The position numbers and the translations under genes were made by a program. A DNA stretch of 51,218 nucleotides, taken from positions 1-51,218 of the IMG/VR virus record IMGVR_UViG_3300036790_000100; one strand, given 5' to 3'. How positions within the stretch are numbered: position 1 is the first letter of the stretch; each line of letters begins with the position of its first letter. Source of the DNA: a virus. Below the pieces are notes generated by a model that did not search any database, was not told the DNA's origin, and saw nothing but the letters and a program-made list of their open reading frames with translations. Shown here piece by piece: positions 24,401 to 32,714 of the stretch.

Positions 24401-25162
24401 CTGCAGGCTGCGATTCTCGCCAAGGCCTACGGCGGCAACGCGCGCTCGAACGCAACGCTCGGCCGCATGCTCGAGTCCACCGACAATGACATGCGCTCGA
24501 CCATGGGCGCGCTGCTCGATGCCGCGCCGGCGTTCGCACGACTGCGCCAGGCGATCAAGGACGGCAAGGTCGCCCCTGAGTACGATCTATCGAAGGCGCT
24601 CACCGAGGCGGTCGAGACCGTTGCACAGGTCAGGGAAAAAGGGCAGGCAATCGGGGAGTTCCTTAAACAAGGCGACCTGCTGACTAAACGCGCGCCGATC
24701 GTGGACCAGCTGATGAAGGCCATGTTCGATGCGAAGGGCGAGCGGATCGCGGGGCGCGAGAAGGTGGCGCAGGCCTTGATGGACTATGCCGATCGGGCGC
24801 AGCGCCAACGTCTGGACCAGGGCAGCCTCTTTGGTGAATCGGCGATCCCGCCGGATCGGCTACTCGCCGCCAATGAGCCGCGGCCCGGCGAGGAGAAGGT
24901 CACCCCGATGCGCCCCGCGGCCGACATGTTCGGCGTGCGTACAGCGCCGGCGCGGCCGCCGCGTAGCGATGATGCAGCGGTGCAGTCGGGCCAGGATGTG
25001 ATCGCGCGCAACCCTAACCTCGAAATGCCTGATCAGAATGGCGACCTGGTGCGCGCCAGGTCCGAGCTGCTCGGCGCCGAGGATGATGTGAAGTCTGCAA
25101 ACGAGCGAGTGCCTGATGCACTCTCGATCGCCGCCAGCTGTGCTGGGCAAAGGGCTGCATGA
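21455..25162 (+). CDS. giant polyvalent virion protein (zeta-like P-loop plus DdrB/ParB-like domain)
   Basis: A 1,235-aa protein. Residues ~1-330 are Gly/Ala-rich and helical with an apolar region (ATVAGAVSGVLSGAGAVL). Around residue 535 is a P-loop (FTAGGTGAGKTTAVNDAL) followed by VYDTNMNGAKSAQAKIDQAL, the pattern of zeta-toxin/Mob-like kinases. Residues ~670-765 are a Gly/Ala/Glu/Pro linker that overlaps a second reading frame. From ~769 on, NLSPERLGNSAEADRGAPIT, GNVMESGNGRVMALREVY and QAATAELSPVERAQADAKLL match the DdrB-type ParB-like domain of phage polyvalent proteins related to DarB antirestriction. Probably co-injected with DNA to protect it or act on the host. Confidence 0.75.
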   Translation: MSTPFPLEDQANQESLTGYVNPWQGAAPKPAWYQGIGFDEDSAYLGPLGRAIQGAGEGVAKGEEMLGGFWHSEFAGIGAAAGALGLTKLQQAAQESGQDTDSIMADARQRVKALTPDPATVGAAGQVISGVTSGFARMGLGALTGTGMLGGAAVMGGSEGVDRAQALQEQGVSHGAATVAGAVSGVLSGAGAVLPAGLGSTLLSKVLTGALGNAAFGALSRYADHSILDHAGYHDMAEQQQVWDATSMVTDLILGGGFGALAHIQEAPQRAAEQQRAATNLALASMWQKAGLRDQPGVEDAALSMNLAMRDKGAAPGVAVDPMAAGAHQAALEEATADLMANRPVSVASEGLQNATFVGRPAEDTTAAHSMLVSALREGGMLEEQRHLQLLEGALGARIRGEELPPEVVRTPTQIAPSGPEVAPVAPSDATTAPSPIPRASNLTEADRGIESRFADRVDSDYEGLKAQYAAHPDTNGGKILNTDTARELSPDYLADRTKSAAVHEPASYFIKKLYAEKLAQPPGPGEDPTVLFTAGGTGAGKTTAVNDALNEQVQRAQIVYDTNMNGAKSAQAKIDQALAAGKDVKIAYVHREPSEALTNGALTRAMKQQRKFGSGRTVPIEEHVNTHVGANDTIRALAEHYKNDPDVSIHIIDNSRGRGNAQLIDLEQLPRLDYTRTHEQAVAALEAAHTEGRISEPVYRGFRGERAGSEPGVRGQPAAGSAADAADAGEQPGRTPAGNGAAAAGELGSANGEQPQPQRTGEPTSQLVATASGRQVKVLPKVVEAADLVTSDHPNYPQELQPRQRGDRVALQEQVHNIAQNLSPERLGNSAEADRGAPITGEGNVMESGNGRVMALREVYAGSPEKAQAYKDWLTSQGHDISGMKEPVLVRERQTPMSDAERQAFAVEANQAATAELSPVERAQADAKLLDGGTLSQLRNGELSSAQNAPFVRSFLEKLPAGERNAMVNPDGTVSQQGVRRLQAAILAKAYGGNARSNATLGRMLESTDNDMRSTMGALLDAAPAFARLRQAIKDGKVAPEYDLSKALTEAVETVAQVREKGQAIGEFLKQGDLLTKRAPIVDQLMKAMFDAKGERIAGREKVAQALMDYADRAQRQRLDQGSLFGESAIPPDRLLAANEPRPGEEKVTPMRPAADMFGVRTAPARPPRSDDAAVQSGQDVIARNPNLEMPDQNGDLVRARSELLGAEDDVKSANERVPDALSIAASCAGQRAA
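23490..23759 (+). CDS. candidate overprinted gene inside the giant virion gene
   Basis: An 89-aa frame, +1 relative to the host gene. ATG 23490 has AGGA six bases upstream. It encodes a basic start (SKPSQRSKRPTLRVVSRN), then a Gln/Pro-rich middle, then WGQQMVNSLNRNALAS. Counting by hand, about 83% of its codons end in G or C, as in ordinary genes here. Only about 52% of the 1,235-aa frame's codons do over the same stretch. Third-position bias therefore points to this frame as the constrained one. No family is recognised. It may be a true nested gene or the trace of a former gene. Confidence 0.45.
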   Translation: MSKPSQRSKRPTLRVVSRNPSTGASAENVQAQNQEYADSQQPDQQPMPPMPGSSQAAPPQGTVQQPQASWGQQMVNSLNRNALASQPVS

Positions 25163-27843
25163 ACCCGGAATGTGAACAGGCCGTTACCGACTACCTCGGC
25201 CGAGATCTCAAACCCTCCGAGGCCAAGGCGGCCGATGATGCGGTGAGCCTGCAGATGCGCCTGGCGGCCCGACGTGATCCGCAAGCGTGGTTGCAGATGA
25301 GCCCGCAGGAGCGACTACAGGCTGGTGCAAAAGCCGCGGCCGCGGACATCATCGGGGATCTGAAACTCAAGCAGCGGCGCGTGGCACTGCAGATCGCCGC
25401 GCACGATCGCATCGAGAACGCGATCAATCAGGCGATCTCCCGGCTGCCCCCGGAGAAGGAGCACTGGTGGCAGTTCGGCCGCTCCAAACCCGGTAGCCAG
25501 TTGCGCGCGGTCAGCGAGCTGCTCGCCTTCGACCCCGCGGGGCACGGCATCACCTCGGTTGAGACCACCAGCCACGCGATCGCCAATGAGGCGCTCGGCA
25601 ACCTGATGCCGCTGTGGAATTCGGTCAAGGGCTTCGCGCACCTGTTCGAGGACCGCCAGGGAGTGAACGACCTGGTGCACGAGCTCTTTGGCGAGGACAG
25701 CGGCAATGCGGCCGCCAAGGCCGGAGCGAAGGCGTGGATCAAAGTGACCGATGAGCTGCGATCGCGGGCGAATGCGGCCGGCATGGACATCGGCAAGCTC
25801 GAGGACTGGCACTACCCGCAAAACTGGAGCCAGTCGCGCGTCGCCACGGCCGCCGGTGATCCTGCGGCATCGCTTGAGAAATTCGTCGGCGACATGCTGC
25901 CACTGCTCGATCGGGACAAGTACTTGAATCCCGATGGCACGCGCATGACCGATTCGGACCTCACGAAGATGCTGGGCAACGTGTTCGACACCATCACCAG
26001 CGATGGGATGAACAAGACGGTCGCGGAGTTCAAACGCCAGACCTCGAAGGGCACACCGACCGCGACGTATAGCGGGACCGGCTTCGGGGACATCATGGCG
26101 AACCGGCAAAGCGCGCACCGGGCGCTGTTCTTCAAGGACGCGGACAGCTACATGTCGGCGCAGGGCCTGTACGGCCAGGGGAGCCTGTGGCCCGCGCTCA
26201 CCGGGCACATCCGCTCGATCGCGCGCGATATCGGCTTGGTCGAAACCTTGGGACCGAACCCGGCGGCCAGCTTCAAGTTCTTCAATGACCGCACGCACCT
26301 GGATGAGCTGCGCCAGGCGCCGGAGTCAGCCAACTCGATCAACTCGGCCGCCAAGTTCAACGAGTCGCTGTTTGATTTCGTCTCCGGCCAGCGCGGCGCG
26401 GTGAACGCGAAGATCGAGGCGGTGGGCCAGGCCTTCCGCAACTTCGAGAGCGCCACCAAGCTCGGCAACGTGGTGCTGACGGCACTGGGCGATGAGGCTG
26501 GCATGGCGGCGACCTGCTTCGCCAACCGGGTCCCGTTCAGCGAAAACCTGATGCGCGAGCTCGCGCAGTTCAACCCGGCCAACTCCGATGCGCGCACCGC
26601 GGCCGCGCACAGCGGCGTCGGCATCAACTCCATGATCGGCGGCTTAAACCGCTTCGGCCAGGAGGATATGCGTACGCAGGGCGGGGAGGGATCAGGTGCC
26701 GAGGCGGTGCGCAATTTCACCGGCAAGCTCGCCACCGGAGTACTCACCGCCTCCGGAGCCGAGGGCATGTGGGACATTCGTCGGCGCGCGCTCGGCTCGG
26801 TGCTCATGAGCGCCATGGGCAACCTCACCCGCAAGTTCGAGAATTTCAAGGACATGTCCTTCGATGATGCCGGGATGCTCACCCGCAAAGGCGTCACGGA
26901 GACGGACTGGCAGGTGTGGAAAAACGCGGACCTCGAGGATTGGGGGATGAAGCACGGCGTGCTCACCCCGAAGGCCGTCTGGTCGATCCCGGATGAGAAG
27001 CTCGCCGGCATGGGCGACCCGACGGCGCTCAAGCGTCACGCCGCGAGCATGCTGCTCGGCCACGTCCTCGAGGAGACCGGGATGGGTGTCATGGACACCG
27101 GCGCCCGCGAGCGCGCGTCGATGATGTTCGGCACGACCCCTGGCACCGTCGCCGGCGAGCTCACCCGATCGGCATTGCTGTTCAAGAGCTTCAGCATGTC
27201 GATGATGATGAAGCACTGGGCGCGCGCGGCCTCGATGCCCACGGGACGCTCGAGCGCGATGTACGCGGCCACCCTGGTGGTCACCGGCACGATCATGGGC
27301 GCACTGGCCAACCAGATCCGCAACCTCACGCAGGGCAAGGATCCGGAGAACATGGCGAGCCCGCAGTTTTGGGGCAGCGCGATCCTGCGCGGAGGCGGCT
27401 TGGGCTTCTACGGGGATTTCCTGTACGACGAGCTCACCTCGCACGACACCTCACTGATCCCCGCGCTGATGGGGCCGCTGGCGACCTCGGCCGAGGAGGT
27501 GTGGAATCTCACCGGCGCCGCGGCCTTCAAGAACGCGAAAGGCGAACGCACCGATGAGGGGGCGAACCTGGTGCGCTTTGCCAAGAGCAACATCCCGTTC
27601 CAGAACATGTGGTATCTGCGTGCGGCTTTCGAGCACCTGATCTGGAACAACATGCAAGAGGCCGCCAGCCCCGGGTACCTCGATCGCATGCAGGCCAAGG
27701 CGTACGCGCAGCGCGGCAGCAGCTGGTGGTGGGATCCGCACGACACCACCCCGCAGTCAGCCCCCGATCTCTCCAAGGCGATCCAGCCGGACCGCGGCCG
27801 CCAGGAGCTCGACACGATCGCTCAAAAGACTGGAATGGAGTAG
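25159..27843 (+). CDS. large internal virion/polyvalent protein
   Basis: An 894-aa protein coupled by ATGA to the giant gene. It is mostly helical, with segments such as NPECEQAVTDYLGRDLKPSE at the N-terminus, WHYPQNWSQSR, GFGDIMANRQSAHRALFFKD, and a C-terminal region with two apolar helices (MYAATLVVTGTIMGALANQI and a Gly-rich segment near 27400). Proteins of this type end the internal-protein cluster in Bcep22-like phages. The membrane-active C-terminal helices would suit a DNA ejection channel component. Assigned by size, position and these motifs; no enzymatic motif is seen. Confidence 0.6.
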   Translation: MNPECEQAVTDYLGRDLKPSEAKAADDAVSLQMRLAARRDPQAWLQMSPQERLQAGAKAAAADIIGDLKLKQRRVALQIAAHDRIENAINQAISRLPPEKEHWWQFGRSKPGSQLRAVSELLAFDPAGHGITSVETTSHAIANEALGNLMPLWNSVKGFAHLFEDRQGVNDLVHELFGEDSGNAAAKAGAKAWIKVTDELRSRANAAGMDIGKLEDWHYPQNWSQSRVATAAGDPAASLEKFVGDMLPLLDRDKYLNPDGTRMTDSDLTKMLGNVFDTITSDGMNKTVAEFKRQTSKGTPTATYSGTGFGDIMANRQSAHRALFFKDADSYMSAQGLYGQGSLWPALTGHIRSIARDIGLVETLGPNPAASFKFFNDRTHLDELRQAPESANSINSAAKFNESLFDFVSGQRGAVNAKIEAVGQAFRNFESATKLGNVVLTALGDEAGMAATCFANRVPFSENLMRELAQFNPANSDARTAAAHSGVGINSMIGGLNRFGQEDMRTQGGEGSGAEAVRNFTGKLATGVLTASGAEGMWDIRRRALGSVLMSAMGNLTRKFENFKDMSFDDAGMLTRKGVTETDWQVWKNADLEDWGMKHGVLTPKAVWSIPDEKLAGMGDPTALKRHAASMLLGHVLEETGMGVMDTGARERASMMFGTTPGTVAGELTRSALLFKSFSMSMMMKHWARAASMPTGRSSAMYAATLVVTGTIMGALANQIRNLTQGKDPENMASPQFWGSAILRGGGLGFYGDFLYDELTSHDTSLIPALMGPLATSAEEVWNLTGAAAFKNAKGERTDEGANLVRFAKSNIPFQNMWYLRAAFEHLIWNNMQEAASPGYLDRMQAKAYAQRGSSWWWDPHDTTPQSAPDLSKAIQPDRGRQELDTIAQKTGME

Positions 27844-27852
27844 GAACCGACC

Positions 27853-30225
27853 ATGACATCGACCACCACCGATCGGCTCTACGGCGAAAGCACCTCGGTT
27901 GCGATCAAAGCCCCCGTGATCGCTGTGACCAACGGCGTGCAGCTGCCGCTCTCTGGGCTCACCACGGTTGCCGGCTACACCCCAAATCCGGGCGATCGCA
28001 TCCTGGTCAAGGACCAGGCCGATGCCACGACCAACGGCATCTATTGCGCAGCCACCGGCGCGTGGGCGCGCACCGGGGATTTCAACGGCCCGTACTCCTG
28101 CGTGCAGGGCACGCTTGTCATCGCGGTGCTCAGCAATGGGCAGAGCCTGATCTATCAGCTGAGCACCCCGACACCGATCATCGGCACCACGGACCTCAGC
28201 TTCGTGCCGTTCTGGAATCCGAACGTCACCTATCCGCAAACGCCGATCGAGGCCTTGAAGGGCGTGGTGCCCGTCAATGAGAACTACCAGTTCGGCAACC
28301 CTTTCCGCTATGGCGCCGTCGGTGGCGTCGTCAACCAGGTGCCCGCCGCGGATGACTCGGCCGCGATCCAGGACTGCTTCACGGTCGGCTATTGCGACCT
28401 GCCGGTGCTGGCGGCCTTCAAGGTCATCACGCCGTGTGCGATCGCCGGCCAGGTCACCATGTTGGGCAAAGGCAAAACTTCGCAGATCTACTGCGACAGC
28501 AACGTGGTCACGGTCACCAGCGGCAACTATTCCTTCTTCGACAACTTCGCCATGTTCAACGTCACCGACCCGTGGGTGATCACCCGGAACCCGGCGAACT
28601 GGACCGCCTTCCCCACCCTCACGCAATCGAGCACGGTGCTGGGCTACCAGCCGACGGTCAATGACGGGGATATCTGGTCGAGCCTCACCTCGGCTCAGCA
28701 GAATCAGCAGATCGGCCCGGTCCTGTTCTTCACAGGCCTCGCCACCGGCATCGAGGTGTCCCGCATCTACGGGCGCTTCGTGCGCGTGGAGATCCGCGAT
28801 GCGGTCAACTCGGTGATCCATGACTGCGACGTGCGCGGCGGCAAAGGGCAATGGGGGGTGCTGGAGTTCGACAACTGGACCAACAGCCTGCAGCGCGGCT
28901 CAAAGAATCGGGCGATCAACAACCGGGTGCAGTACGGCTCTTTCACCGGGACGTACTTCGCCTCGAACGATGACTTTGAGAATTCGGGCAACCACATCAG
29001 CTTCGGTGGTGAGAGCGGCACCAAGACGCTGCAGTGCAATGGCGTCACCTTCACCACTGTGACGCTCGCGCCCGGCACCACGACCGCGACGATCTCGCTG
29101 CCCGGCGGCGGCTTCCCGAACGGCATCTGGACCTTCTTGTTCCAGAATGGCGAGACACGGGCGGTGACGATCACCGGGAACACCACGGCCACGTGGGTCG
29201 GAGGCCTCGCCTCGGCAGTCACCTGCGCGTGCGCCTACCAGACGGCGCTCAACCCGCAGTGCTTCCGTGGGCAGATCGAGAACAATCGCTGCTCGCAGAT
29301 GTTTTACGACGGCCTGGACTGCGACAGCACCTTCGGGACCACCGTCGATTGCGCGATGAATTACCACCAGATCAACAACAACTATGCCTATAACAACGGT
29401 GGCAACGGCATCAATGCCGACGGGCAGTTCAACACCTACGTCGGGAACAAGATCTACGGCAATGGCCGCTACGGCTTCTGGGGCCTGTGCAGCTTCTCGC
29501 TGATCGAGGGCAACCACTTCATCGGCAACAACGTGACCACCAGCGGCTCGCAGGCAGATCTGCTGTGCGGCGCCCAGGGCAACACGATCATTGGCAACCG
29601 GATCTACTTCACGGCGGCCGCCGGCTTCCCGATGTACGCAGTGCAGGCGGCAATCCAGGTCCCGCACGTCATCAGCCGCAACGTCACGATCGGGGGCGCG
29701 AACTTCTACGGCAACCCTGGGACCATCGTGCCGTGCGTCTCTGACAACATCGATTCGACCACCGGGTACTACACCGACCAGGCCTTCACCGTCATCCTGC
29801 AAAACAACGGCGGCACGCTGCAGCACGTGTTCTACAGCGATGCCAGCGAGACGGCCTTCGGCCTGGCGGACAAGATCGTGGGTGCAACCGCCGGCGGCTT
29901 CACCAATACTCCCACCGGCACGGATGCCACGACGGCCTTCGGCGCGGGCGCGAAGATCAGCACCAACGTCACCAACGCCATGGTGTTCAACGTCGGTCCG
30001 CAGGACAGCAGCAATGTGCAGATGCTGGCGGTGGCGCACAGTCTCACCGGGACTGCCCTGGTCGCCGAGTGCGCCTTTGAGAACTTCAGTGTCAATGGGG
30101 TGGCGCAGAATCGGCTGATCATCAGCCTGTTCAACGCGACGACGGGCGGCGCGGTGGCTCTCACCACCGGGAATATCGGCGCCGGCACCAACATCAAAAT
30201 CCAGTTCCTCGGCAAGCTGGCCTAA
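27853..30225 (+). CDS. tail spike, right-handed beta-helix
   Basis: A 790-aa protein. The N-terminal ~110 residues (KAPVIAVTNGVQLPLSGLTT, then PGDRILVKDQADATTNGIYC) form the virion-attachment head domain common to many phage spikes. The centre has parallel beta-helix coils of the pectate-lyase type: INNNYAYNNGGNGINADG, YVGNKIYGNGRYGFWG, IEGNHFIGNN and NTIIGNRIYF. The last ~180 residues are a beta-rich trimerisation-type domain. It likely binds or cleaves a surface polysaccharide and sets host range. The catalytic residues cannot be picked by eye. Confidence 0.8.
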   Translation: MTSTTTDRLYGESTSVAIKAPVIAVTNGVQLPLSGLTTVAGYTPNPGDRILVKDQADATTNGIYCAATGAWARTGDFNGPYSCVQGTLVIAVLSNGQSLIYQLSTPTPIIGTTDLSFVPFWNPNVTYPQTPIEALKGVVPVNENYQFGNPFRYGAVGGVVNQVPAADDSAAIQDCFTVGYCDLPVLAAFKVITPCAIAGQVTMLGKGKTSQIYCDSNVVTVTSGNYSFFDNFAMFNVTDPWVITRNPANWTAFPTLTQSSTVLGYQPTVNDGDIWSSLTSAQQNQQIGPVLFFTGLATGIEVSRIYGRFVRVEIRDAVNSVIHDCDVRGGKGQWGVLEFDNWTNSLQRGSKNRAINNRVQYGSFTGTYFASNDDFENSGNHISFGGESGTKTLQCNGVTFTTVTLAPGTTTATISLPGGGFPNGIWTFLFQNGETRAVTITGNTTATWVGGLASAVTCACAYQTALNPQCFRGQIENNRCSQMFYDGLDCDSTFGTTVDCAMNYHQINNNYAYNNGGNGINADGQFNTYVGNKIYGNGRYGFWGLCSFSLIEGNHFIGNNVTTSGSQADLLCGAQGNTIIGNRIYFTAAAGFPMYAVQAAIQVPHVISRNVTIGGANFYGNPGTIVPCVSDNIDSTTGYYTDQAFTVILQNNGGTLQHVFYSDASETAFGLADKIVGATAGGFTNTPTGTDATTAFGAGAKISTNVTNAMVFNVGPQDSSNVQMLAVAHSLTGTALVAECAFENFSVNGVAQNRLIISLFNATTGGAVALTTGNIGAGTNIKIQFLGKLA

Positions 30226-30231
30226 AGGGAA

Positions 30232-30552
30232 ATGATGAATGCCGACACGATCGTCAAAGCGGTGCTCGGTGCCCTGGTCGCGGTGTTGGGGGCATTCGTG
30301 GCCCTTCTAAGCTACCTGGGAGGAGATGCCATGAAGCGACTACACCACCTGGAGGGCGATACCGTTCGCAAGTCAGACTGGGAGGCGCTGAAGAAACAGC
30401 TGCGCGATGAGCACGTTGAGAATCGCGAGACCATCAAGGCGGCCGCCGAGAAGACCCGCGATAACATCAAGGAGCTCACGGATGCGGTGACTGGCACGCA
30501 CCGGCGTATAGATGAGTTCATGCTCAAACAACTGGAGCTGGCCAAAAAATGA
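30232..30552 (+). CDS. membrane-anchored coiled-coil protein
   Basis: A 106-aa protein with one N-terminal membrane helix (IVKAVLGALVAVLGAFVALL) and a long charged coiled coil (HVENRETIKAAAEKTRDNIK). There are two ATGs at 30232 and 30235. It overlaps the next gene (ATGA), which encodes a probable lysis or cell-wall protein. The design resembles Rz-type spanins or small pinholin-like anchors, but no lipoprotein partner was found. A lysis role is inferred only from shape and position. Confidence 0.55.
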   Translation: MMNADTIVKAVLGALVAVLGAFVALLSYLGGDAMKRLHHLEGDTVRKSDWEALKKQLRDEHVENRETIKAAAEKTRDNIKELTDAVTGTHRRIDEFMLKQLELAKK

Positions 30553-31310
30553 AGCTGACCCGCGAAGAAGCGCTCAACAACCCCGGCGGCATCGTCCACA
30601 GCCACATCGCCTGGAACGGCATGGCGCCGGATCAGTCGGATGAGAAGTTTGTGAAGTTCCTCACCCCGGCCGACGGCCTGCACGCGCTGGTGATGAACCT
30701 CCTGGCCTACGGTCGCGAAGGCGTCAAGACGATTGCCAACGCCATCATCAAATGGGCGCCGGCGAAGGAGAACAATGTCGCGGCCTACATCGCAGACGTC
30801 TGCACGTACTGCCGCTGCCTGCCGACCGATCCACTGAAGCCGCGCGACCCGAACCAGGTCAAGGCGATCATCCACCACGAGAATGGCCGCGTGATCTACA
30901 CCGACGCACAGGTGGCGACCGCGATTGATTCAACCTACCAGAAGGCAACCCCTGTGAACCTACACCCAGACGCTCAGGAGCTCCCGCAGGCGCCCAAGCC
31001 GCGCACGTGGGCGGAAGATATTCAGCAGGCTACCGGCCGCGCCGGCGCTGAGTCCGTCCCTCTGCCGCAGCTGCCTGCGATCCCGCTGCCGGCCTCGCTC
31101 GATCGACAGACGCTGTGGAACTGGTTCTTGGCCAACGGCGACAAGCTGTTCGCGACCCTATGCGGCCTGGCGCTGTATCTTTACCAGACCGGCGCCTTCC
31201 CGCCGGCTTGGGGGAAAACCCTCACAATCATCTTCGGCGCCGCGGCGTGGATCCACCTGCACTACCTGCCGGCGCCGCTGCCTGTTTTCAAAAACGGCGC
31301 CCAGCAATAA
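30549..31310 (+). CDS. P5a-like structural/lytic protein with C-terminal membrane helices
   Basis: A 253-aa protein. The N-terminal domain has the signature of a family annotated as phage structural protein P5a: LNNPGGIVHSHIAWNG, then FLTPADGLHALVMNLLAYGR, IANAIIKWAPAKENNVAAYI and a Cys-containing ADVCTYC. The conserved NNPG...W.G start and the WAP..EN motif suggest a cell-wall-acting domain, though catalysis is unproven. A Pro-rich linker (~140-190) leads to two C-terminal hydrophobic helices (LFATLCGLALYLYQTGAF and LTIIFGAAAWIHLHYLPA). Probable endolysin-like or virion wall-interaction protein. Confidence 0.6.
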   Translation: MKLTREEALNNPGGIVHSHIAWNGMAPDQSDEKFVKFLTPADGLHALVMNLLAYGREGVKTIANAIIKWAPAKENNVAAYIADVCTYCRCLPTDPLKPRDPNQVKAIIHHENGRVIYTDAQVATAIDSTYQKATPVNLHPDAQELPQAPKPRTWAEDIQQATGRAGAESVPLPQLPAIPLPASLDRQTLWNWFLANGDKLFATLCGLALYLYQTGAFPPAWGKTLTIIFGAAAWIHLHYLPAPLPVFKNGAQQ

Positions 31311-31342
31311 CGCTGCGGCGCCCACCACCACCTGGAGACTCG

Positions 31343-31780
31343 ATGAATACGAACACCCCTTTCCTGATCAAGATCGGCACCGACCTCATCGTCGGGGCGA
31401 TCATCCGCGCCGGTACCAGCGGCGATAAGACCAAGCAGGGCGCGCGCGCGCAGGAGGTCATCGTCATCAACGCTGCACTCACGCAGCTGAACAATGGCGA
31501 TGTGACCGACGGCCTGGCCTCCCTCGAGGCGGCCACCAACACCACCGCGCTTGATCCTTCAGAGGCGGCCGCGTTGGTGAGCGCTGTCGGCTTTATCTCC
31601 TCCAAAGCGGCAGCACTGCAGAACCTGGAATCCGGTACCGCGATCGGCGTGGTCGCAACGCAGATCGCCGGCCAGGTGCTGACCGAGGCAACCACGGTGG
31701 CGCAGGCCTACGTGACGGCCGCGATCCCGCCGAAGACCGACACAACCACTGGCGCTACCGCCGCCGGCGCGTCCAGCTAG
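31343..31780 (+). CDS. unknown late protein with apolar N-terminus
   Basis: A 145-aa Ala/Thr-rich protein from ATG 31343 after a GGAG site. The N-terminus contains a mildly hydrophobic FLIKIGTDLIVGAIIRAG. The rest is amphipathic helices with low charge and a Thr-rich tail. A terminator follows immediately at 31801. It lies between the P5a-like gene and the papain-like gene, a usual place for lysis accessories, but there is no clear holin topology. Confidence 0.5.
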   Translation: MNTNTPFLIKIGTDLIVGAIIRAGTSGDKTKQGARAQEVIVINAALTQLNNGDVTDGLASLEAATNTTALDPSEAAALVSAVGFISSKAAALQNLESGTAIGVVATQIAGQVLTEATTVAQAYVTAAIPPKTDTTTGATAAGASS

Positions 31781-31800
31781 ACCCCTTCGTCCTCAACCCA

Positions 31801-31838
31801 AGGCGCCAGCGGCTTGATCGCCCTGGCGCCTTTTTTTA
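31801..31838 (+). terminator. intrinsic terminator near the end of the late operon
   Basis: A 9-base perfect stem AGGCGCCAG / CTGGCGCCT with a 13-base loop and a run of seven T. Two further co-directional genes follow, so it either trims their expression or is bypassed by antitermination. Confidence 0.8.
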
Positions 31839-31851
31839 TGGAGCACTGTAA

Positions 31852-32130
31852 ATGCCACTCGCAGAAATCCTGATCCTGGTCCAGATCGCCGCGGGCCTCG
31901 CCGGTACCGCGAACGGTCTGATCCAGATCATCGAGTCCGTGAAGAAGGATCCGTCGCTGGATCCAGTTGAAGAATTGAAGGCGGCGATCAAAGCGGCCGC
32001 GACGCCGAAGGCAATGACAGCGCTCTGGGGTATCAGCTCGGTGCTGCATGACAAGGCGGTAGAGATCATCCAAGGAAGTCCCGCCGCGGCGCCGGCGGCC
32101 GCCGTCACTCAAGGAGGTGCAGCCCCGTGA
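31852..32130 (+). CDS. small protein with N-terminal hydrophobic helix
   Basis: A 92-aa protein. Residues ~4-27 (AEILILVQIAAGLAGTANGL) are hydrophobic. The remainder is amphipathic and helical (LDPVEELKAAIKAAATPKAM) and ends in an Ala/Pro tail. The stop overlaps the GTG start of the papain-like gene (GTGA), and the ribosome site AAGGAGG for that gene lies inside this one. Possibly a small membrane or virion protein. No family recognised. Confidence 0.5.
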   Translation: MPLAEILILVQIAAGLAGTANGLIQIIESVKKDPSLDPVEELKAAIKAAATPKAMTALWGISSVLHDKAVEIIQGSPAAAPAAAVTQGGAAP

Positions 32131-32714
32131 CCATCAACAACGCGAAGGTCGATCACGTCGACGTCAGCCTGGTGGCCAACAGCGGCTGGAGCTCAAAGGC
32201 GATCGAATGGTTCGGCGCCGGCAGCTTCAGCCACATCGACAACGTGCTGCCGGACTGGTACTGCAAACAGAACGGCCACCGGCTCGGATCCCTGCTCGGC
32301 GCCCGCTCGGATCACGTGGGCGGCCAGCGCCCTGGCGTGCGGATCCGGCCGCCCGACTATGAGAACTGGCCCAAGCGGGTGATCCTGCGGGTGCCCTGCA
32401 CGCCCCTGGCAGCCCACGCCTGGCTCAACTACGGCACCGCCCAGCTGGGCAAGCCGTACGACACCGTGGGACTCCTGGAGAGCTTTGGTGGCATGGCGTT
32501 CAGGCGCACCCGGCGCGACTGGCGGGATCCTGTGGCCTGGTGGTGCTCGGAGCTGTCAGCCCGGATGGGCGAGTTGGGCACGATCTTCAGTCATCTGCCG
32601 ATCCCGGTCTGGAAGATCACCCCGGGCGACTGCGCCCTGCTGTACTCGGCCGCCGGCGGCGAGGTGATCTTCACCAAGGGCATCAGCTACGAAAAGCCAC
32701 CGTTGCACCACTAG
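32127..32714 (+). CDS. permuted papain-like (NlpC/P60, YiiX-type) enzyme
   Basis: A 195-aa protein starting at GTG 32127 with AAGGAGG seven bases upstream. It has the circularly permuted NlpC/P60 order: catalytic His first in AGSFSHIDNVL, then TAQLGKPYDTVGLLE, then the nucleophile Cys in AWWCSELSARMGE. This arrangement is typical of the YiiX/YaeF and related amidase families. It could cleave a peptide or lipid amide and may serve as the cell-wall amidase for lysis. It is the last rightward late gene; its 3' end overlaps the convergent regulator gene by 32 bases. Confidence 0.7.
   Translation: MTINNAKVDHVDVSLVANSGWSSKAIEWFGAGSFSHIDNVLPDWYCKQNGHRLGSLLGARSDHVGGQRPGVRIRPPDYENWPKRVILRVPCTPLAAHAWLNYGTAQLGKPYDTVGLLESFGGMAFRRTRRDWRDPVAWWCSELSARMGELGTIFSHLPIPVWKITPGDCALLYSAAGGEVIFTKGISYEKPPLHH

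Noticed and set aside
27853-30225. Diversity-generating retroelement target in the tail spike, as in BPP-1
   Set aside because: No reverse transcriptase gene and no template copy of the spike's 3' end were found in the window.
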